Of a DNA stretch of 64,000 nucleotides, positions 58,472-64,000 are shown in pieces (within the stretch, counting starts at the first letter, position 1; each line of letters starts with the position of its first letter). The DNA lies in assembly GCF_000512585.2 (NCBI RefSeq), contig NC_089242.1:1364001-1428000 (forward strand). Reading direction: 5' to 3'. The translations under genes were made by a program, and so were the position numbers. A model generated the notes under the pieces. That model saw only the letters and a list, made by a program, of their open reading frames with translations. It was not told the DNA's origin and did not search any database. The stretch is from Kwoniella bestiolae CBS 10118. Taxonomy: Eukaryota > Basidiomycota > Tremellomycetes > Tremellales > Cryptococcaceae.

Positions 58472-60282
58472 CTATATCCGTGCATCCGTAGCATAATGAT
58501 TCAAGAACCAATCTACAGACTCTTTGAGCGCTATAAAAATAACATGCATAAGCAATCTTGTAACATGAGTCTGAGTCAGACGGAAGGTCTTCTTACCTAT
58601 CTTGAAAGGGGTAAATTCAAATGACCCCGCACCACTTTCCTTCATCAACCTCGTTAATTTAGCATTACTTGCAGGTTTCCTATATTGTCCGTCTGCTTTA
58701 GATGTGTCATACTGTATAGCAGTAGGAATATCATCAGCTCCCATCGCATGAGTGAATCATCATTTGCTGTGGGAAGAGATAATTAGACTAACCTCGACAG
58801 GTCCTGTAAATTCCATAGCTTCGATAATCGCATCCGCCACGTCTTTTATCGACACCTCATCGTCTTCGGCGACTACGATCATACACACCATTAAATTCAG
58901 GAGTTGATCCACGATGGAAGGCAGTTGACATACCGCTCAGTATCACCGGATCAATCTCCTTGTACTCTCTCAAAACCCATATGAACAATTTGGCCAGATC
59001 TCTAGAGAATATAAATTGACGGAGTGGTCTGCCCGAGCCGAAGACTGTGAAAGGAGTGTTGTTCTCTAAAAATGATGAGCAGACATTAGTATCAAGTTGG
59101 TAACATTGAGTGTCCAGACAAGGATCCCATTTCCTTCACTTACTTTTCGCAAGGTAACATTTATGTATCAGTCCAGGAATCACATGCGCGCTTTCCAAGT
59201 TCTATATTCAATCAGCCTGATTATGTAGTTTGCTTGAGATGTTCAAGGCTCACATAATTATCGCCTGGACCAAAGACATCTGACACAAGCATTCAGGATT
59301 GGCAGACAGATCGCTGGATACAAACAGAACTCACTCGTCGGTATCACACTTGTGAACTGGTCGCCGAATTGATCATGATACGCGCTACACCAATCAATCA
59401 GAAGCAATCAGCATCTCTAGTCTGCGAGCAGCAGAAATACAGAAAGTGATACCGACTGATTCTGTACATCTATCAACCTCTTAGCATGAGAATAACCGAA
59501 ATTGGATGAATGGGGAGGACCGAGATGTATCTTCTCTTCCGTCAGGGGATACTCTACCTGTATACACTGAGTTCAGCAACGTGAAACGATGCTTGCCCTT
59601 AGAGGGTGTCCCAGCGCCTCAATCTCGGAGCGAGGGGAAGGATGAGATACGCTCAACTCACCTTATCCGGAAATACACAGGTTGATAAACACGAAACCAC
59701 CTTCTCCACCTTCATCTCATGGGATATTTGCAGTACACTATCGTTCATGAGTAGGTTATCGCGCAGGAAAGTATGCTGAGAAGACATATTTGCGAATAGA
59801 CCTCCGACTGAACAAGAATGAGTGATATAAGTCAGCTTAAACCATGTCTTGCGCCCTTCTGGAATATCTGGGCTGTGAAGATATTTCAAGGCTCGGAGTG
59901 TGCGAAAGGGTACTCACCCCTAGCGGCTAAATGTATGACCATCCTCGGCCTATACTTTCCGAAAATCTCTCGGGTCTGCTGTATATCCCTCAGATCGCAT
60001 TCTGAAGAAGAGAGGAACACCCATTCTTCATCTTTCTTCTTTCCGAAAGAACTTCCAACAGGTTCCGTGTCGATCAAGTTCTTCATGGCGGATCCTACGA
60101 GTCCAGTACCTGTTGATCATAACTTCAATCAGTATATAGACGACTCTAAAGTCGTCAGGGGGTGGTGGAGGGTTAGATGAGAGGAATAGGTTAGAAGTTA
60201 TGAACTTACCGCCCGTGACTAGCACTACATTAGACGAAGTAGCCGAAACAGGTGTAGGAGGCAATTGACCTATGCTGCTCAT
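58472..60282 (-). CDS. GDP-L-fucose synthase (NAD(P)-dependent epimerase/reductase)
   Basis: Eleven exons (60210-60282, 59918-60109, 59662-59807, 59457-59557, 59335-59384, 59254-59279, 59144-59201, 58934-59065, 58793-58872, 58597-58711, 58472-58530) sum to 1032 nt, 343 aa. The Rossmann motif VTGGTGLVGSA is near residue 25. The SDR triad is intact: S130 in CLSTCVFP, Y159 and K163 in YSHAK. VIPTNVFGPGDNYNLES, HVIPGLIHKC and GSGRPLRQFIFSRDLAKL are the GDP-fucose synthase fingerprints. Family knowledge: it converts GDP-4-keto-6-deoxymannose to GDP-L-fucose in the cytosol, after GDP-mannose 4,6-dehydratase (not in this window). The exon 4 donor is an unusual GTCGGT. A 26-nt exon encodes the NVFGPGDNY segment. 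Confidence 0.93.
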
Positions 60283-60891
60283 CCCGATTCGAAATTTCTG
60301 TGTCCACACCGTATATACACAATGCTACAGATAATCTTTCCTTGTAATGTACAGTAAGTTGTGCGAAATACACTATAGCAAAGATACCAACAGTGCAGTA
60401 TCGCAGTTGAGATGAAGTCCCATGTCTTACGTTCCCGAGAGAGTGATACCAAAGTGGAGGATAGTCACCTCAGGCACGAAACCTTAGACCCGGAAAGGAA
60501 TGCATGATTGTGGCTGTGAGTGCAGATTGATTGTGTTGATGAGTTGTATGCAAGCCAGAAGAAGCAAGGACTGTTGTGCATCAGAGTACATGACCGAAGC
60601 AAGACCATCAAATTGCGATACGAGGACCTTACAAGATCATCAACACTAGACTCACAGCGATCCAAGCTTCACTGAATCGATCCAACTGTGTCTGTTACAT
60701 TTCCAACGAAAGTGGCGACTAGAATCGTTCCTCCCTCGATTCATTCTGTCGCTTCTGTTCGATGTTGGAACTTCTTGATTGATCGTCTTTCAGTCATTAC
60801 TATTCATTGACCAGCATTTATTATTGGGCCCTTGACTTCTTGAGCCATACTTACCAATTATCGCGATACCACCAACATTTCTTCTTGCACA
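60283..60891. promoter_or_regulatory. Divergent promoter, GDP-fucose synthase (-) / TUTase-like gene (+)
   Basis: 609 bases between start codons facing apart. No coding exon and no specific site assigned. Confidence 0.45.
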
Positions 60892-62905
60892 ATGCCGTCC
60901 CAACCCACTACCAACCTTTCTTCCCTTAACGAGAGATCCTTCCCTCCTCCTCCTTTCCCAGGAGAGGTATCTCCATACAAGACCTACTACTCCAATCCCC
61001 AACCTCGACTAAACATCCCCCACCCTCTCCTACATCCGGCAGAGAACGACAATCTGCAGAAATCCATCATGACCTCTTGGCAAGAGTCTGAGCCTTCCGA
61101 TGAACGTAAGAGGGATATGGAGGACTTACGCGTCCTCTTGACGGACACTATCAACGAGACCTTCTTTCCTACTTTGATGGAAGACGGTAAGAGACGGTTC
61201 GAGGTGGAGATTGTTGGAAGTTCCAGTTGGGGAGGGGAGGTGGATAGCTTGACGGATGTGGCTTTGGTTATTGTGGTATGTCATCATTTCATTTCATTTC
61301 TGCCTCAACTAGGGTAGGTCATTGATCATTTGATGTATCGTAGGATCGAGCATTACCACGAGGATGTGAGTTCTTCTACTCTATTATCCTTGAAATATAA
61401 TCTATGAACGACGAAGCTGGGTAATAACCCTTAGGTGATTCATTCAGACGATCCCTCCCAATGGCTCTTACCATCCTCCAGCACCACGTTCGGCTCAAAC
61501 ACGCAAGCACGTCGATCCCGCTACAGGTCCTCTACAAGCCAGGAGCAGTCCCTACCTGAATGTTATTCTCTAAAAGCCCTTTCTGATTGTATAGAAAGCG
61601 TAGGCATGACACATACCAAGCGACACCCCTTGCCATTACCTCTTCTGAAGTTTGTAGATCCAGTGAGGAAGCTGGGCTGCGATCTGCAGTGCAATGATTT
61701 ATCTGGGCTGTAAGTGACGGACCCTACCTTAACCTCATCCCTTTTTGATTGGACAGCCTGGTATATATGTTCATACACGCATGACTATGTATAGCGAGGA
61801 GAGCTAACGACAAAGGAAAGGTACAACTGCTCCTACATCCTATCCTACACCACCCTCTCACCCTACATCCTCCGACCCCTAATATACACCATCAAAAGGT
61901 GGTACAAGCTCATCTCAGGCAAAGACCCGAAGCTCAGCAATCGGCAAAACAAATACAAGTTATCCTCTTACTCCCTCTCCATAATGTGTGTTGCCTATCT
62001 CCAGCATATTAGTCAGCTGCCAAACCTTCAGGAAGACGTTGTCGCGAAGAAATACGAGAGGATGGAAGATTGGTCACGGGATGGGGAGTTGACGTGGGGT
62101 GAATGGGGGAGAACGCAGGGTAGGGCCGCTCACACAGCTTTCTCGAAGCATGCGAAGGTTGGTTGGACGCCAAGGTGGCCCGAGATGATTGCTGCGGATG
62201 CTGTTAGAGGGTTCTTCACTCATTTCAGTCAACCTTCAACCCAAGATACCGCCGCTCGTTCGTCTTGTATCGCTATCGACAAAGCCAGTGATGTTACGGG
62301 TGAAACCCAAGTAGATCAACCAACATCCAAGTCTATGACTGATCAAGACCACTTCAGCCCCCTCACTCAGATCATATCCCCCCTAAACGGCGGGATCATC
62401 CCCCGCTCTGCGCCATACAAAGACCCCACTTACCAAGATATCGAACACACCCAGATAACCTACCTGACCATGACGGGGTACGACCCCTCGCAGATCAGTG
62501 TAATAATGCAGCAGTTCCGAATCGCGAAATCCCTCGAGATTGAGAGGTTGATGGGTAAGGGCGATGAGGGGGTGCAGGCGTATGGGTGGGAGGGGAGGAA
62601 GTTGGTGATTCAGGATCCGTTCAAATGGGGCAAAGTGAGTGATAAGGTAGAACAGGAGAACGAAATGTGTTGAATTAGATTGGTTGCTGATGAGGTTGAG
62701 GTTGATAACTGATAGAGTCAAGTTGGAGATATGACCGAGGAGATCTGCGATGATTTCTTTGAGGTGAGTCCGAGCTTAGTTCTGTTTATCAGCTGGGGGT
62801 AGGGGGGGAGACGTTAACGATCAGGCAGTATACCTCAGTGCATTACCCAAACACACGAGAGACTGGAGAGATTGGGATCAAGAGCTGGCATTGAGGATAT
62901 CTTGA
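60892..62905 (+). CDS. Noncanonical poly(A) polymerase/TUTase-like protein, altered catalytic motif
   Basis: Six exons (60892-61275, 61344-61365, 61448-61709, 61821-62634, 62716-62763, 62825-62905) give 536 aa. The nucleotidyltransferase start is recognisable: VEIVGSSSWGGEVDSLTDVA (G109, S110), the place of the GS...DxD motif, then DRALPRGYDPSQW. LLKFVDPVRKLGCDLQCND holds the third acidic position (D214). The PAP/25A-associated region follows: ILRPLIYTIKRWYKLIS and YKLSSYSLSIMCVAYLQHI. Canonical enzymes have two acids spaced by one residue; here D122 is followed by V and A124, so the second metal ligand is missing. Either catalysis is lost or altered, or it acts as a scaffold. The acceptor at 61447, not the earlier TTAG, keeps the frame. 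Confidence 0.8.
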
Positions 62906-63180
62906 CATTTTAACATAGTTCTACGATTGCGATGTTGTCGTCAAAAGGGGTTATTGATTTATGGAGTATAAGTAGTCTTGTACGTAGCTGAGATAACTCA
63001 GAGAAACCTTATAATCAGGCGTATCAGATGGCATGTATCTAGTGATTGATAATATGGTAGCATACATGTATACCGAATTGCAATGAGAGAAACTATAAGC
63101 ACACATATAATATAAGCACGTACATACTTCTTTCTTTGATCTCCGCCCCTCATCTTCAAACATCCTCCAAACATCTCCCG
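62906..63180. other. Convergent 3' flanks
   Basis: AT-rich sequence of 275 bases between the TUTase-like gene and the RAD51 paralogue; no feature seen. Confidence 0.4.
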
Positions 63181-64000
63181 CTACGTACTATTCGCCACAC
63201 TTCCACCTATCCCAGACCCAACGACACTTCCCTCCCCAAGCCCAGAACCCACTACACTCCCTTCAACCGAATTATACGCAACCTCACTTCCCTGTCCATC
63301 CCGCTTAACCATCTCATCCGAATATCCAGCATAACTAACCTGATCCGATATCCCATCTCCCTTCCCATTAACATCCACCACACCCAGCTCATACTCCCCC
63401 TTCCAGAACTCTTCAGGCAATTCCCCAAACTCATCAAACACCTCATCCCAATTATCTCTCAATTCTTCCTCTCCGCCTTCATCCTCTTCGTTCACCTGGC
63501 TACTGAACCCAGCATTCTCATTCTCACTGTTGATCCTATCTTTCTCTTCTTTGATTTGTTTCCTTATAACTTCAGAGGTAACGTCAATCTTCTTATAACT
63601 GTCCAACAGCGTGTGAACCCCACTGGGTGTAATCACATAATCGATTGTACTAGCCGGTGAGAACGGTGAAAAGACCACATGTAGTTTCCTTATCAACGTA
63701 GGTCTGATATCTCCTTCTTCTTCGTTCTGAAGGTATGCCCGATCTTCCGGTCTGTTCCGTTTATGCGAAGTAAGGTTATACTGATCCAGAAGTCTCCTTC
63801 TCCCCGTCCGACTCAACATGATCCTCACATTCACGGCGTTCGCCCACACAATCCCCAGGGAAGCTTCCTTCTTCAGTTGCTCACTCTCACCAGAGAACCA
63901 CCTACTCTGGGTCTTATAGATCATAGCGATGTCTTCAGGATTAGCGTTATTCTGCCCCGTAAACGGTTGAGTCTGCATAAAGCTCGAGGTAGGCTGAGAG
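63181..64000 (-). CDS. RAD51 paralogue, RAD57/XRCC3-like, C-terminal part (5' end outside window)
   Basis: The frame is open from the window edge to the stop at 63181, at least 270 codons. The visible part holds the end of a RecA-like core: LGIVWANAVNVRIMLSRTGR, then IRKLHVVFSPFSPASTIDYV and ITPSGVHTL, which match the C-terminal strands of XRCC3/RAD57 (LGLxWAN...R...LxVxFSPH...YxI...GV). Walker A and B motifs lie upstream outside the window. A long acidic and Gly/Ser-rich tail (about 150 residues) follows, not usual for the family. Family knowledge: these paralogues assist RAD51 filament assembly in homologous recombination. Confidence 0.75.
   Translation of the reverse strand, partial: SQPTSSFMQTQPFTGQNNANPEDIAMIYKTQSRWFSGESEQLKKEASLGIVWANAVNVRIMLSRTGRRRLLDQYNLTSHKRNRPEDRAYLQNEEEGDIRPTLIRKLHVVFSPFSPASTIDYVITPSGVHTLLDSYKKIDVTSEVIRKQIKEEKDRINSENENAGFSSQVNEEDEGGEEELRDNWDEVFDEFGELPEEFWKGEYELGVVDVNGKGDGISDQVSYAGYSDEMVKRDGQGSEVAYNSVEGSVVGSGLGEGSVVGSGIGGSVANST

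Noticed and set aside
63136..63660. 174-codon plus-strand frame
   Set aside because: It is antisense to the RAD57/XRCC3-like tail and begins in 3' flanking sequence.

Overview
The window looks like a chromosomal segment of a basidiomycete yeast of the Tremellomycetes (Cryptococcus/Kwoniella-like). The evidence is dense gene packing on both strands, 4-13 exons per gene, introns mostly of about 50-70 bases with GTGAGT/GTAAGT donors and CTGAC/CTAAC-type branch sequences, and ordinary fungal housekeeping genes. I recognised no tRNA, rRNA, CRISPR array or intact transposon. Gene models were rebuilt by hand from reading frame, splice signals and family motifs; exon ends may be off by a base or two.

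Left part (1-31 kb), housekeeping genes: a stomatin/SPFH protein (264-2301, +), TIM54 (4079-5883, -), a 14-3-3 protein (7018-8100, -), a DUF2408 protein (10009-12261, +), LSM7 (12628-13438, -), SRP68 (13780-16129, +), a UPF0538/C2orf76-like protein (16259-17197, -), a DUF262 protein (18459-20641, +), Mediator subunit MED14 (21309-25966, -), FAD synthase (26524-27832, +) and a two-RRM Gbp2/Hrb1-like RNA-binding protein (28213-31408, -).

Middle part (32-45 kb): the beta subunit of a clathrin adaptor (32374-36065, -), an SLC1-type acylglycerol-phosphate acyltransferase (36469-37963, -), a GMF-family actin regulator (38382-39216, +), then two tandem CorA-like membrane protein genes (39504-41900 and 42845-45331, both -) that share three very short exons.

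Right part (46-64 kb): three tandem paralogues of an F-box-like family (46399-48691, 49226-51066, 51432-53714, all +). Their exon lengths are almost identical, and this exposes single frame breaks in copies two and three. Then come two small hypothetical genes on the minus strand, a disordered coiled-coil protein (55958-58135, -), GDP-L-fucose synthase (58472-60282, -), a noncanonical poly(A) polymerase/TUTase-like protein with an altered catalytic motif (60892-62905, +) and the C-terminal part of a RAD51 paralogue (RAD57/XRCC3-like, 63181-64000, -) that runs off the window.

The genes do not form one pathway. The most unusual material is the two tandem families (CorA-like pair, F-box-like trio), GC-AG introns in two neighbouring genes, frequent GTGGGT donors, and a cluster of inverted repeats upstream of the DUF262 gene.
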